Source: Parcubacteria group bacterium (GTDB lineage Bacteria > Patescibacteriota > Minisyncoccia > Minisyncoccales > JAGUVE01). Taken from it: a stretch of DNA of 26,190 nucleotides. The notes under the pieces were generated by a model. The model was not told where the DNA came from. It was given only the letters and a program-made list of their open reading frames with translations, and ran no database searches. The stretch spans positions 1-26,190 of the forward strand of contig JAGUVE010000030.1 in the NCBI GenBank assembly GCA_020063075.1. The letters are read 5' to 3'. Shown here in pieces: positions 14,721 through 21,996 of this stretch (within the stretch, counting starts at the first letter, position 1; the number at the start of each line of letters is the position of its first letter). The position numbers and the translations under genes are program-made.

Positions 14721-16580
14721 ATGCTTACAAAAAGACAAAAACAGATTCTTGATTACATAAAGAAGTTTATAAAAGACAAGAACTACTCTCCTTCTTTTGA
14801 AGAAATAAGAAGGCATTTTAGATTCGTTTCAAAATCTACCGTTCATCACCACATAGAAACACTAAAAGAAAAGGGATGCCTTAACCGCGCACGGACTATA
14901 GAGTTGTCTAAAGATGAAAAATCTTCTGGCCTTGTGGAAATTACCCTGCTCGGCACCATTGCTGCCGGCCAACCAATTGAAGCGATAGAAAATCCAGAAA
15001 CGATAACTATTCCTTCTAGCGAATTGGGAAGGTATAACAATTATTATGCATTAAGGGTTGAGGGAAATAGCATGATTGATGATGGAATATATGATGGCGA
15101 CATTGTAGTTATAAAACAACAAAGCACTGCGGATAATGGTCAGACTGTCGTGGCTATTATCAATGACAATGAAGCAACACTTAAAAAAATATACCGAGAA
15201 AAAGACAGATTTAGGCTACAACCAGCAAATCCTACTCTTTTTCCAATTTATCCAAAAGAATTAGAAGTAAGAGGCGTGGTAGTAAAAATTATTAGAAATT
15301 TTGAAAAACAAATTGTAAGAGAAAAAATATCAGACCATAAATTACAAAGAAGAATTGATTATTCGTGGGATTTCAATGGTGCAAAAACAAAACCTTATAC
15401 ACATGGATTTCATACCTATCCGGCGATGTTTATTCCTCAAGTCGCAAGACGACTCCTTTTAACTTATAGCCAAAAGGGCGATACTATTTGCGATATATTC
15501 TGTGGTTCTGGAACCGCCTTAATTGAAAGCAGATTACTCGGCCGTAATTCTTATGGCATAGATCTTAATCCTTTGGCTACATTTCTGGCCAAAGCCAAGA
15601 CCATACCCATTGATCCAAAAATTCTTTCAAGAGAATATTTAAAACTTTTGGACAAAATCAAAAAAATTAAAAATAATGAAATAGAGAAGCCGCAATTTTA
15701 TAATATTAACTTCTGGTTTAAAGATAAAATTATTATTGAACTGGCAAAAATAAAAAAGGCAATTAGAGAAATTAGCAATAAAAATATCCAGAATTTCTTT
15801 TTAGTCGCTTTTAGCGAGACAGCGAGAAAGTCATCAAATACAAAAAGTGGGGAATATAAATTGGTAAGAATGAGAAAAGAAGAATTGGAAAAACATAATC
15901 CGAATGTTTTAGAAATCTTCAGAAAAAGGGTTGAAACGAACCTTAAAGGAATGGAAGAATATTATAAAGATGTTGATAAGAAAACATGGGCTAAGGTTAT
16001 CTACGGGGATTCATCCAAAGATAATAGCATAAAAGAGAATTCAATTGACTGCATAATAACTTCGCCGCCTTATGGAGATAGCAGAACAACTGTTGCTTAT
16101 GGTCAATTCTCTCGTCTTTCTGCCCAATGGATAGACATCTTTGATAATCCTGATGATGCCTCTGGCGTAGATAAAAAATTATTGGGTGGCAATGGCATAC
16201 CAACTATAAACCATTATTTGCCTTCAAACTACCTAAAAGAATCTTTGCAAAAAATACAAAAGAAAGATGAAAAAAGAGCAAAAGAGGTCTTAAGTTTTTA
16301 TATTGGATTGAATGATTGTCTCAAGAATGCCTACGAAATATTAAAACCAAATAAATACTTTTGTTTAGTAATAGGAAACCGCCTCGTAAAACAAGTAAGA
16401 ATCCCTACCGATTTTATAATTGCTGAATTAGCCGAAAAAATCGGGTTTGTTTGCGAAGATATTATGGTTCGTAATATTCCTGGCAAAAGAATGCCAATTA
16501 AAAACTCACCAACTAATATTGCCGGCGAATTGGAAGAAACGATGACTAAAGAAAGTATAGTGATATTAAGGAAAACCTAA
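14721..16580 (+). CDS. LexA repressor-peptidase fused to a DNA methyltransferase
   Basis: 619 residues, one uninterrupted frame. Residues 1-195 are a full LexA: the winged helix (MLTKRQKQILDYIKKFI, then SPSFEEIRRHF and SKSTVHHHIETLKEKG), the cleavage site A82-G83 in IAAGQP, the catalytic S117 in EGNSMIDDG and K155 in ATLKK, matching A84-G85, S119 and K156 of E. coli LexA. Residues from about 200 form a DNA methyltransferase: a motif X-like segment near 230, motif I DIFCGSGTALIE (258-269) with NSYGIDLNP, and motif IV TSPPYGDSR (447-455). SPPY favours N4-cytosine methylation, but N6-adenine is not excluded. The ATG at 14721 is chosen because LexA proteins start with this sequence; in-frame upstream codons to 14673 add nothing conserved. 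It converges on the endonuclease gene, with stops overlapping. Autocleavage would separate the DNA-binding part from the methyltransferase. Confidence 0.88.
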   Translation: MLTKRQKQILDYIKKFIKDKNYSPSFEEIRRHFRFVSKSTVHHHIETLKEKGCLNRARTIELSKDEKSSGLVEITLLGTIAAGQPIEAIENPETITIPSSELGRYNNYYALRVEGNSMIDDGIYDGDIVVIKQQSTADNGQTVVAIINDNEATLKKIYREKDRFRLQPANPTLFPIYPKELEVRGVVVKIIRNFEKQIVREKISDHKLQRRIDYSWDFNGAKTKPYTHGFHTYPAMFIPQVARRLLLTYSQKGDTICDIFCGSGTALIESRLLGRNSYGIDLNPLATFLAKAKTIPIDPKILSREYLKLLDKIKKIKNNEIEKPQFYNINFWFKDKIIIELAKIKKAIREISNKNIQNFFLVAFSETARKSSNTKSGEYKLVRMRKEELEKHNPNVLEIFRKRVETNLKGMEEYYKDVDKKTWAKVIYGDSSKDNSIKENSIDCIITSPPYGDSRTTVAYGQFSRLSAQWIDIFDNPDDASGVDKKLLGGNGIPTINHYLPSNYLKESLQKIQKKDEKRAKEVLSFYIGLNDCLKNAYEILKPNKYFCLVIGNRLVKQVRIPTDFIIAELAEKIGFVCEDIMVRNIPGKRMPIKNSPTNIAGELEETMTKESIVILRKT

Positions 16581-17333
16581 CGACAAAATCTCTCTAAATC
16601 TTTGGTAATCTTTGAAAATATTTTTATCTTCCCGTATTCCTTCACATCTTTATTGCAAACATATACTCCTTCTAATTCTTGCACTCTTTCTCTATTAGCT
16701 CCGCTTTCAAATGTCTCCCAAGCCGTAACTAACAACACTTTTATTTTAAGATAACGAGACCAGGTGATTGTCTGCATTATCCTTTCAGCTAAAGTTGTCT
16801 TGGCAGATATTATCGCCATTGGTTTATTCCCTTTATCGGTTCTGACCAAAATAATATCAATATCTGGCCTGTAATCACGCACCCCCTTTTTACCCACTTT
16901 TGTTTTAAGTTTTTGCTCTAATTCTCTTTTAATCTTTCCGCTTGTAATTGCTTCAAGCGGAATCTTTTTTTTGTAAAAAATAAGTGTTTAAAATTTTAGC
17001 AACCCACAGAGCAAAATTATTACCAGCCAATGGACGCATTGTATTGGCAATACTCCTGCCTATCACTCGCAATTCCAAAAGCATTCGAGGATCCCCAAGT
17101 ATTTTTTCCCATTTTGGCAATGTTTGTGGGCTTGCCCATTTTTTAACAGCTCTTGGGGTAATAATTTTAACGACATCTTCATCGGAATTTTTCAAAATTG
17201 TAGCTAAATCGTCTCCTATTTTTAGAGGATTATCTGATTTTTTCAAAGCAGAATCTATTTTATCATCAAAAAACTTTTTAATAACTTCTTTAAATTCACT
17301 TTCTTGATTTTTATTCCAATTAGTATGAAGCAT
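16577..17333 (-). CDS. Type II restriction endonuclease, BsaWI/CCGG-type, frameshifted
   Basis: Two adjacent frames form one gene. The first (17333-16953) encodes MLHTNWNKNQESEFKEVIKK through ALWVAKILNTYFLQKKDSA and stops early. Its run of eight A (16965-16972 on this strand's complement) is the break: with seven A the frame continues KKIPLEAITSGKIKRELEQ and runs into the second part. There RPDIDIIL and MAIISAKTTLAERI give the D...SxK catalytic pattern of endonucleases that cut CCGG-type sites (PD-(D/E)XK fold). The joined product has about 251 residues, close to BsaWI. The recognition site cannot be read from sequence. Tail-to-tail overlap with the methyltransferase gene supports one restriction-modification system. 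As sequenced the product is truncated and inactive, unless slippage corrects it. Confidence 0.7.
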
Positions 17334-17356
17334 AAAGTTATAGGTTTGTCTTTTTT

Positions 17357-17384
17357 AATATATCAGTAAAATTTATTTTTGCAA
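17357..17384 (-). promoter_or_regulatory. Promoter candidate of the restriction endonuclease gene
   Basis: Minus strand TTGCAA (17384-17379), 16-base spacer, TATATT (17362-17357); the ATG is 23 bases further on. The -35 box directly abuts the hairpin element at 17385-17464. Confidence 0.5.
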
Positions 17385-17464
17385 ACCCAGTAAGACAACT
17401 TTGACTCGCTACGCGACAATTTGTCCCGAAGAAGTCGGGACAAGGCAAAGTTGCTCTACTGGGT
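17385..17464. repeat. Three-way inverted-repeat element upstream of the endonuclease promoter
   Basis: The outer arms ACCCAGTA...CAACTTTG (17385-17403) and CAAAGTTG...TACTGGGT (17446-17464) pair in two 8-base blocks around a 3x3 internal loop. They enclose two small hairpins: TCGC-TAC-GCGA (17406-17416) and TTGTCCCGA-AGAAG-TCGGGACAA type (17421-17443). This forms a cruciform or Y shape. No U-run follows, so it is more like a small palindromic mobile element than a terminator. Confidence 0.75.
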
Positions 17465-17470
17465 AAATAA

Positions 17471-17497
17471 AAAAATCTCCATTTTGGCGATTTTTTA
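17471..17497 (-). terminator. Terminator after the SAM methyltransferase gene
   Basis: On the minus strand AATCGCC-AAAAT-GGAGATT (17492-17474) forms a 7-base stem with one mismatch, followed by a run of T. It is nearly the same hairpin as the one at 12255-12282, so both probably belong to one terminator type in this genome. Confidence 0.65.
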
Positions 17498-17508
17498 TTC
17501 CTTAATTA

Positions 17509-18225
17509 TTAACTTCTCCCCCTCCCCCTCCCCGTGTTTGATTTCCTTGCTTTAAATTGAATAAAACCCATAACTCTGCCATCGGGAGGAAAAAATATTC
17601 TTTTTCCGGTAACTACATCTTCTACTCTAAATCCAAATTCAGAGAATCTTTTTTCTAAATATTCCCTGGAAAAATAATGAAAAAATTTTCCATTCCTCAA
17701 AAAAGTATCTTTTTCTATTTCCTTGCCTTTACCGAAAGTTTTATCGCTATAATCTTTGTCGCTAACAGACAATGCAATTATATATATGGCGCCGTTCGGC
17801 TTTAAAACGCGGCGTATTTCTTTAATGGCCTTGACAAGATGGGCATCGGTAATAAAGTTTAAACTTAAATGAGAATAAACCGCATCAAAAAATTCGTCCC
17901 AAAAAACAAATGGTTCAGCGATATCCTGAACTTTTGCTTTCAAATTAGTTATCTTCTCTTTTTTAATCCGCTCATTTAACTCGTTGATGGCTGATTCCAG
18001 AAAATCGGTGGCGACAACGAAGTGTCCTTTTTTTGCAAAAAATATTTCATCTAATCCCGCCCCGCATCCGAGCGAAAGAATTTTTGACTCGGGTTTTAAA
18101 TCTTTTACTACCTCTTTTGCAAATTGGTGGACTTTAATCTGTTTGGCTTTTTTAGGGTCTTTTAAATCTTTTTGCCAGATGCGATGTTGATTCGACACAT
18201 AAATATTTTCATTTAATGAACGCAT
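17509..18225 (-). CDS. Class I SAM-dependent methyltransferase (small-molecule or protein type)
   Basis: Transfers a methyl group from S-adenosylmethionine; the substrate is unknown. 238 residues. Seen: SAM motif I ILSLGCGAGLDEIFFAKKG (about 49-67), motif II acidic FVVATDFLESAIN, motif III KVQDIAEPF, and the motif-IV region FDAVYSHLSLNFI with RRVLKPNGAIYIIALSV. This is the Methyltransf_11/25 type common in tellurite-resistance and cofactor methylases. It lacks the SPPY/DPPY loop of DNA methyltransferases, so it is not the restriction partner. The Arg/Gly-rich tail (NTGRGRGRS) comes from a C-rich repeat just before the stop. It lies between terminators of the restriction and ribosomal regions and is likely transcribed alone. 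Confidence 0.85.
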   Translation of the reverse strand: MRSLNENIYVSNQHRIWQKDLKDPKKAKQIKVHQFAKEVVKDLKPESKILSLGCGAGLDEIFFAKKGHFVVATDFLESAINELNERIKKEKITNLKAKVQDIAEPFVFWDEFFDAVYSHLSLNFITDAHLVKAIKEIRRVLKPNGAIYIIALSVSDKDYSDKTFGKGKEIEKDTFLRNGKFFHYFSREYLEKRFSEFGFRVEDVVTGKRIFFPPDGRVMGFIQFKARKSNTGRGRGRS

Positions 18226-18229
18226 AATT

Positions 18230-18262
18230 GAATAAAACAGGTCTTTTTTAAAGACCTGTTAA
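18230..18262 (-). terminator. Terminator of the ribosomal protein operon after rpsI
   Basis: AACAGGTCTTT (18236-18246) pairs perfectly with AAAGACCTGTT (18250-18260), an 11-base stem with a three-base loop. On the minus strand it is followed by TTTTATT. It starts five bases after the rpsI stop codon. Confidence 0.8.
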
Positions 18263-18265
18263 TCG

Positions 18266-18721
18266 CTATCTCTTTTGCCATTGAGGGGCTTTTCTTGCTC
18301 TTTTTAAACCGAATTTTTTTCTTTCTTTCATCCGAGGGTCTCGGGTTAAATAACTCAGTCGCTTTAGTCGTTTGCCGAAATCAGGATTAAACATAATCAG
18401 CGCCCGAGATATTCCCAAGCGAAGGGCTTGGGCTTGACCATAAAGACCTCCGCCCTTTACTTTGGCTGAAATCCCGAATTTATCAAGGCAATTCATTTTT
18501 TCAAGGGCGCTTTTTGCCATACTCTGGAGTTCGGGCGTAGAAAAATAATTTTCAAAATTTTTGTTATTGACGAAAAATGTTTTTTCTCCTTCGGTCAAAA
18601 GCCGAACTCTGGCTATGGCCGTTTTTCTCCTGCCAACCGCTTCAAAATATTTAACCGGCTTTTCTTTGGCAGCGGTTTTTTTCTCCGTTTTCTCTTTTTT
18701 TGTTTTGGTTTTCACCTTCAT
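18266..18721 (-). CDS. rpsI: Ribosomal protein uS9
   Basis: Small-subunit protein whose C-terminal tail reaches the P-site tRNA. From the ATG at 18721 it has 151 residues; an in-frame TTG at 18736 overlaps rplM and is less likely. A Lys-rich N-terminal extension of about 25 residues precedes the conserved YFEAVGRRKTAIARVRL. Further motifs are VKGGGLYGQAQALRLGISRAL and DPRMKERKKFGLKRARKAP, ending in the invariant QKR tail. It is the last gene of the operon, seven bases after rplM, with a terminator directly behind it. Confidence 0.97.
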   Translation of the reverse strand: MKVKTKTKKEKTEKKTAAKEKPVKYFEAVGRRKTAIARVRLLTEGEKTFFVNNKNFENYFSTPELQSMAKSALEKMNCLDKFGISAKVKGGGLYGQAQALRLGISRALIMFNPDFGKRLKRLSYLTRDPRMKERKKFGLKRARKAPQWQKR

Positions 18722-18728
18722 AGGTCTA

Positions 18729-19076
18729 TTATTCAACGCTTAGCCGCTTTAACCTTATTTTTCTCAGTCGGTTTTTAGGCAGCATTCCCGAAACGACCCT
18801 CTTTAAAACTTGTTCCGGATTTTGGGCCAACATTTTTTTAATCGGTGTTTCTTTCAAGCCGCCCAAGTATCCTGAATGGCGATAATATTTTTTCTGACTG
18901 ATTTTTTTACCAGTCAATTTAATTTGAGCGAAATTTTTAACAATAACAAAATCGCCCGTATCTTTATAGGGCAAATAATCGGGCCTGTGCTTTCCTTGCA
19001 AAATTATGGCGATTTGACTTGCCAGTCTGCCCAAAACTTTATTACTGGCATCTATGGTATTGGTTTTACGTTCCAT
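18729..19076 (-). CDS. rplM: Ribosomal protein uL13
   Basis: Early-assembly large-subunit protein. 115 residues, shorter than the usual 140 or so, ending soon after the conserved GMLPKNRLRKIRLKRL. The motifs DASNKVLGRLASQIA, LQGKHRPDYLPYKDTGDFVI and KKYYRHSGYLGGLKETPIKK are intact. The usual C-terminal KVYxGxxHPH...P extension is missing, another example of compact ribosomal proteins here. It follows rplQ by seven bases and precedes rpsI. Confidence 0.96.
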   Translation of the reverse strand: MERKTNTIDASNKVLGRLASQIAIILQGKHRPDYLPYKDTGDFVIVKNFAQIKLTGKKISQKKYYRHSGYLGGLKETPIKKMLAQNPEQVLKRVVSGMLPKNRLRKIRLKRLSVE

Positions 19077-19083
19077 AAATTAT

Positions 19084-19434
19084 TTATTTAACAAACTCTA
19101 TTATCGCCATCCTCGCTCCATCCGACTTTCTCTGCCCTAATTTAATAATCCTGGTATATCCTCCTTTTCTTTCTTTATATCTTTTTGCAATTCCGTCAAC
19201 TAATTTTTTAACGATTTTTCTCGGTAATTTCCGGGCTAATAAGCGCCGGGAACTTAAATTTTCCAACTTTGCCAAAGTAATTTGTTTTTCAACAAAACCG
19301 GAAACTTCTTTGGCTTTCGCCTCGGTTGTTCTGATTCTCTCTTTTAAAATAAGGGCGCTCTCTAAACTCCGCAAAAGCGCCTTTCTTTGGTCTGTTTTTC
19401 GGCTAAATTTTCGACCTCTTTTTCTCTTTTTCAT
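19084..19434 (-). CDS. rplQ: Ribosomal protein bL17
   Basis: Large-subunit protein near the exit tunnel. The ATG at 19434 gives 116 residues, starting MKKRKRGRKFSRKTDQRKAL, the family's usual start (MRHRxxGRKLxRxxxHRxAL). An in-frame TTG at 19452 would add six residues and is not preferred. Also seen: RIRTTEAKAKEVSGFVEKQITLAK and GGYTRIIKLGQRKSDGARMAII. Its start codon lies inside the 3' end of rpoA (32-base overlap), so the pair is translationally coupled and the short rpoA is not a sequencing artefact. Confidence 0.96.
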   Translation of the reverse strand: MKKRKRGRKFSRKTDQRKALLRSLESALILKERIRTTEAKAKEVSGFVEKQITLAKLENLSSRRLLARKLPRKIVKKLVDGIAKRYKERKGGYTRIIKLGQRKSDGARMAIIEFVK

Positions 19435-20116
19435 GTTTAAAATTTTCTCCAAATAAGGAAAAATGGTTAACTAAAATTTCAGAAGTCCTTGCAAAGGCTT
19501 CTTGCGGAGTTATTGTGCCGTCGGTCTCAATGTCTAAAAATAGGCGGTCAAAATCGGTCCTCTTTCCAACCCTCATATTTTCTACTCTAAAACTTACTTT
19601 TCTAATCGGTGTGAAAATGGCATCTAAGGGAATGGCGCCGACTTCTAATTTCTCCTTTTTTCTTCTTTCCAGGGGTTCATAGCCAATTCCTTTGTCAATC
19701 TGAATTTCCATTTCCAGTTCTTTTTTCTTATCGGTTACGGTGCAAACCGGGGCGTCTTTATTGACTAATTCCACTTGACCTGGCAATTCAAAATCCGAAC
19801 CTTTAACTTCTTTTTTCCCTTTAATTTTTAAGACGGCTTTTTGAGGTTCTTCTGAGAATAGTTTAAACCTCAGTTTTTTTAAGTTTAGGATGACGGTAAT
19901 CACATCTTCTAACACCCCGGGTATGGTTGAAAATTCGTGGTGAACGCCTTTTATCTTAACGTTCGTAACCGCCGCTCCTTCCAGAGAAGAAATCAATACC
20001 CTTCTCAGGGTATTTCCGATTGTAACTCCATAACCCGGATAAAGACCCTCAATTTCAAATTGGGCAAAATTTTCCTTTTTTTTAATAATTTTGGGCGGAT
20101 GGGGCAAGGGTATCAT
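19403..20116 (-). CDS. rpoA: RNA polymerase alpha subunit lacking the C-terminal domain
   Basis: Assembles the RNA polymerase core by dimerising and binding beta and beta-prime. 237 residues against the usual 310-340. The alpha N-terminal domain is complete: FAQFEIEGLYPGYGVTIGNTLRRVLISSLEGAAVTNVKI, then EFSTIPGVLEDVITVILNLK, RTDFDRLFLDIETDGTITPQEAF and a final helix ILVNHFSLFG. After a short Lys-rich tail it ends with TAG inside rplQ. The linker and the alpha CTD, which bind UP elements and activators, are absent. It sits two bases after rpsD, the normal alpha-operon position. Confidence 0.97.
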   Translation of the reverse strand: MIPLPHPPKIIKKKENFAQFEIEGLYPGYGVTIGNTLRRVLISSLEGAAVTNVKIKGVHHEFSTIPGVLEDVITVILNLKKLRFKLFSEEPQKAVLKIKGKKEVKGSDFELPGQVELVNKDAPVCTVTDKKKELEMEIQIDKGIGYEPLERRKKEKLEVGAIPLDAIFTPIRKVSFRVENMRVGKRTDFDRLFLDIETDGTITPQEAFARTSEILVNHFSLFGENFKHEKEKKRSKI

Positions 20117-20117
20117 A

Positions 20118-20744
20118 TTATCTTGAATAATACTCGAAAATTGCCGGGATTTCAGCTGGCGGCGCTTCTTCCAAAGCCGGCTCGCCTATTACTTTCCCTG
20201 ACAATTTATCAATATCTAATTCTAGCCAAGACGGAACCTTTTGTTTTTTTAACATATTTTTGAGATTTTGAAAAATCGCCTTTTTCACCGAACTTTCTTT
20301 AAGGGAAATCTCCTGATTTTTTTTAACCTGAAAGGAAGGAATGTTAATTGTTTTTTTGTTAACCAAGAAGTGTCCGTGAGAAACCAGCAGCTTAGCGTGG
20401 GCTCGCGAAGAGGCAAATCCCAGGCGGAAAACAACGTTGTCCAGACGGCTCTCCAACTCTTTAATCAGCACAAAGGTTGCATCGTCCACTTTTCCTCTCT
20501 GCGATAGCGCTTCCGCTACATAGTTGGCGAACTGCCTTTCTCTTAATTGGTATAAATTCTTTAGTCGTTGTTTTTCTCTTAATTCCGAGGCATATTCAGA
20601 AACGGAAACCCTTCGCCTTTTCCGCTTAATCCCCGGGGGATAAGGCCTTCTTACTATTTGGCATTTTGGGGTAAAACATCTTTCTCCCTTTAAAAAGAGT
20701 TTTACGCCGAGCCGACGACAGATTTTACATTTTACATTTAACAT
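20118..20744 (-). CDS. rpsD: Ribosomal protein uS4
   Basis: Primary 16S rRNA binder that nucleates small-subunit assembly. 208 residues. The N-terminal CKICRRLGVKLFLKGERCF...PKC is the four-Cys zinc-binding form. The S4 RNA-binding domain is seen in LESRLDNVVFRLGFASSRAHAKLLVSHGHFLVNKK, and the C-terminal part holds PSWLELD. The ending GEPALEEAPPAEIPAIFEYYSR resembles the usual EIPVxxxExLIVEFYSR end, but with an Ala/Pro/Glu-rich insertion. It lies between rpsK (six bases upstream) and rpoA. Confidence 0.97.
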   Translation of the reverse strand: MLNVKCKICRRLGVKLFLKGERCFTPKCQIVRRPYPPGIKRKRRRVSVSEYASELREKQRLKNLYQLRERQFANYVAEALSQRGKVDDATFVLIKELESRLDNVVFRLGFASSRAHAKLLVSHGHFLVNKKTINIPSFQVKKNQEISLKESSVKKAIFQNLKNMLKKQKVPSWLELDIDKLSGKVIGEPALEEAPPAEIPAIFEYYSR

Positions 20745-20750
20745 TATATT

Positions 20751-21203
20751 CTATACTCTTCTTACTTTTCGCGGACGGCAACCGTTATGAGGAATCGGAG
20801 TTATATCTTTGATTGAAACAATATCCAAACCTCTGCCAGCCAAACTTCTAATAGCTGATTCTCTTCCTGACCCAATTCCTTTTACTAAAACCGCCACTTT
20901 TTCAACTCCAATTTTTTTTACCGCCTGAGCCATAGCTTCGGCGGTCTTTGAAGCGGCGAAAGGAGTTCCTTTTTTTGTTCCTTTAAAACCGATGCTTCCG
21001 GCCGAAGTCCAAAATAAAACATTCCCTTGAATATCGGTTAGGGTTATTAGCGTATTGTTGTAGGAAGACGAAATATAAATCTTTCCCTCCAATACTTTTT
21101 GAGGAATTTTTAACCTGACTTCTTTTTGGACTTTTGAATCAACCTTTTCTCTCTCTTTTAGCAATTCCTCTTTACTCTTTTTAATAATGCGTTTTTTTCC
21201 CAT
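20751..21203 (-). CDS. rpsK: Ribosomal protein uS11
   Basis: Platform protein of the small subunit. The ATG at 21203 (MGKKRIIKKSKEELLKEREK) gives 150 residues and lies 13 bases after the rpsM stop; a start at 21254 inside rpsM is unlikely. Conserved: GKIYISSSYNNTLITLTDIQGNVLFWTSAGSIGFKG, TPFAASKTAEAMAQ and the C-terminal ITPIPHNGCRPRKVRRV. The basic N-terminal extension (about 35 residues) is longer than the E. coli one. No clear Shine-Dalgarno sequence precedes it. Confidence 0.97.
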   Translation of the reverse strand: MGKKRIIKKSKEELLKEREKVDSKVQKEVRLKIPQKVLEGKIYISSSYNNTLITLTDIQGNVLFWTSAGSIGFKGTKKGTPFAASKTAEAMAQAVKKIGVEKVAVLVKGIGSGRESAIRSLAGRGLDIVSIKDITPIPHNGCRPRKVRRV

Positions 21204-21216
21204 AGTGGTGGTATTA

Positions 21217-21606
21217 TTATGTCGGTTCGGCCGGCGGCTTTCTTCCTGAGCCAACTGTCTTTCTCACATTCCCCCTCACTGTCCTGGTGTTAGTCCTCGT
21301 TCTTTGCCCTCTCACCGGCAATCCTCTTATGTGGCGAGTTCCCCTCCAACAACTGATGTCCTTTAGCCGTTTTATATTCATAATAAGCTCTCTTTTCAAT
21401 TCACCCTCAACTTTGTAATTTTTCTCAATGTTTTCTTTTAACAGGTTTATTTCATCCTGCTTTAAGTCCTTAGCTCTCGTTGAAGGATTGATTTTGGTTT
21501 CGGTTAAAATTTTTTTTGCCGAAGGCAAACCAAGCCCATAAATATAAGTTAGGGCTATTAGAATTTGTTTATTTTCCGGTATATTGACGCCTGCTATTCG
21601 CGGCAT
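21217..21606 (-). CDS. rpsM: Ribosomal protein uS13
   Basis: Head protein of the small subunit that contacts the P-site tRNA and the large subunit. 129 residues. Conserved: MPRIAGVNIPENKQILIALTYIYGLG, LKRDISCWRGTRH-type motif (here IKRLKDISCWRGTRHIRGLP), and VRGQRTRTNTRT. It ends with the basic tail RKTVGSGRKPPAEPT. The order rpmJ, rpsM, rpsK, rpsD is the standard bacterial one. Confidence 0.97.
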   Translation of the reverse strand: MPRIAGVNIPENKQILIALTYIYGLGLPSAKKILTETKINPSTRAKDLKQDEINLLKENIEKNYKVEGELKRELIMNIKRLKDISCWRGTRHIRGLPVRGQRTRTNTRTVRGNVRKTVGSGRKPPAEPT

Positions 21607-21621
21607 ATTTTTATCTATTTA

Positions 21622-21738
21622 TTAGCCTTGCCTTTGTTTATGCTTTGGATTTTTTTTGCAAATTACATAAACTCGTCCTTTTCGGCGGACGATTTTACAA
21701 TTATTGCAAATTTTTTTAACCGATGCCATTACTTTCAT
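21622..21738 (-). CDS. rpmJ: Ribosomal protein bL36 (zinc-binding form)
   Basis: A 38-residue gene read directly from the minus strand, ATG at 21738 to TAA at 21622. The protein begins MKVMASVKKICNNC and ends KNPKHKQRQG, matching bL36. C11, C14, C27 and H33 form the zinc ribbon (C+ form). It lies three bases after infA and 15 before rpsM, its standard place. Confidence 0.95.
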   Translation of the reverse strand: MKVMASVKKICNNCKIVRRKGRVYVICKKNPKHKQRQG

Positions 21739-21741
21739 AAA

Positions 21742-21954
21742 TTATCTTCCCCTATATACAATTCTTCCGCGCTTTTGGTCGTATTGGCTTACTTCAACCT
21801 GAACCCTGTCTCCGGGCAAAACTTTTATGCGATAAAGCCGGAGTTTTCCGGCTAAATGGCAGAGGATTTCTTCGCTCGAATCCAATTTTACCTTAAAATT
21901 AAGGTTTGGCAAGGCCTCTATAACTATGCCTGATTTTCTAATCCCCTTTGGCAT
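21742..21954 (-). CDS. infA: Translation initiation factor IF-1
   Basis: Binds the A site of the small subunit during initiation. 70 residues, a single OB-fold: KSGIVIEALPNLNFKVKLDS, ILCHLAGKLRLYRIKVLPGD, RVQVEVSQYDQKRGRIVYR. It starts the operon that runs through rpsI. The usual upstream partners secY, adk and map are not next to it; instead a membrane protein gene ends 34 bases before. The ATG is only about seven bases behind the predicted transcription start, so it has nearly no leader. Confidence 0.96.
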   Translation of the reverse strand: MPKGIRKSGIVIEALPNLNFKVKLDSSEEILCHLAGKLRLYRIKVLPGDRVQVEVSQYDQKRGRIVYRGR

Positions 21955-21967
21955 TTAATAGATATTA

Positions 21968-21996
21968 ATGGTAGCAAAATTCATCAAATCAGTCAA
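21968..21996 (-). promoter_or_regulatory. Promoter of the infA-rpsI ribosomal operon
   Basis: Minus strand TTGACT (21996-21991), 17-base spacer, TACCAT (21973-21968). The expected +1 near 21961 gives a leader of about seven bases before the infA ATG. The -35 box overlaps the last codons of the upstream membrane protein gene. Confidence 0.6.

Noticed and set aside
17509..18225. SAM methyltransferase as the modification enzyme of the nearby endonuclease
   Set aside because: It lacks the SPPY/DPPY or PCQ catalytic loops of DNA methyltransferases and is isolated by terminators.
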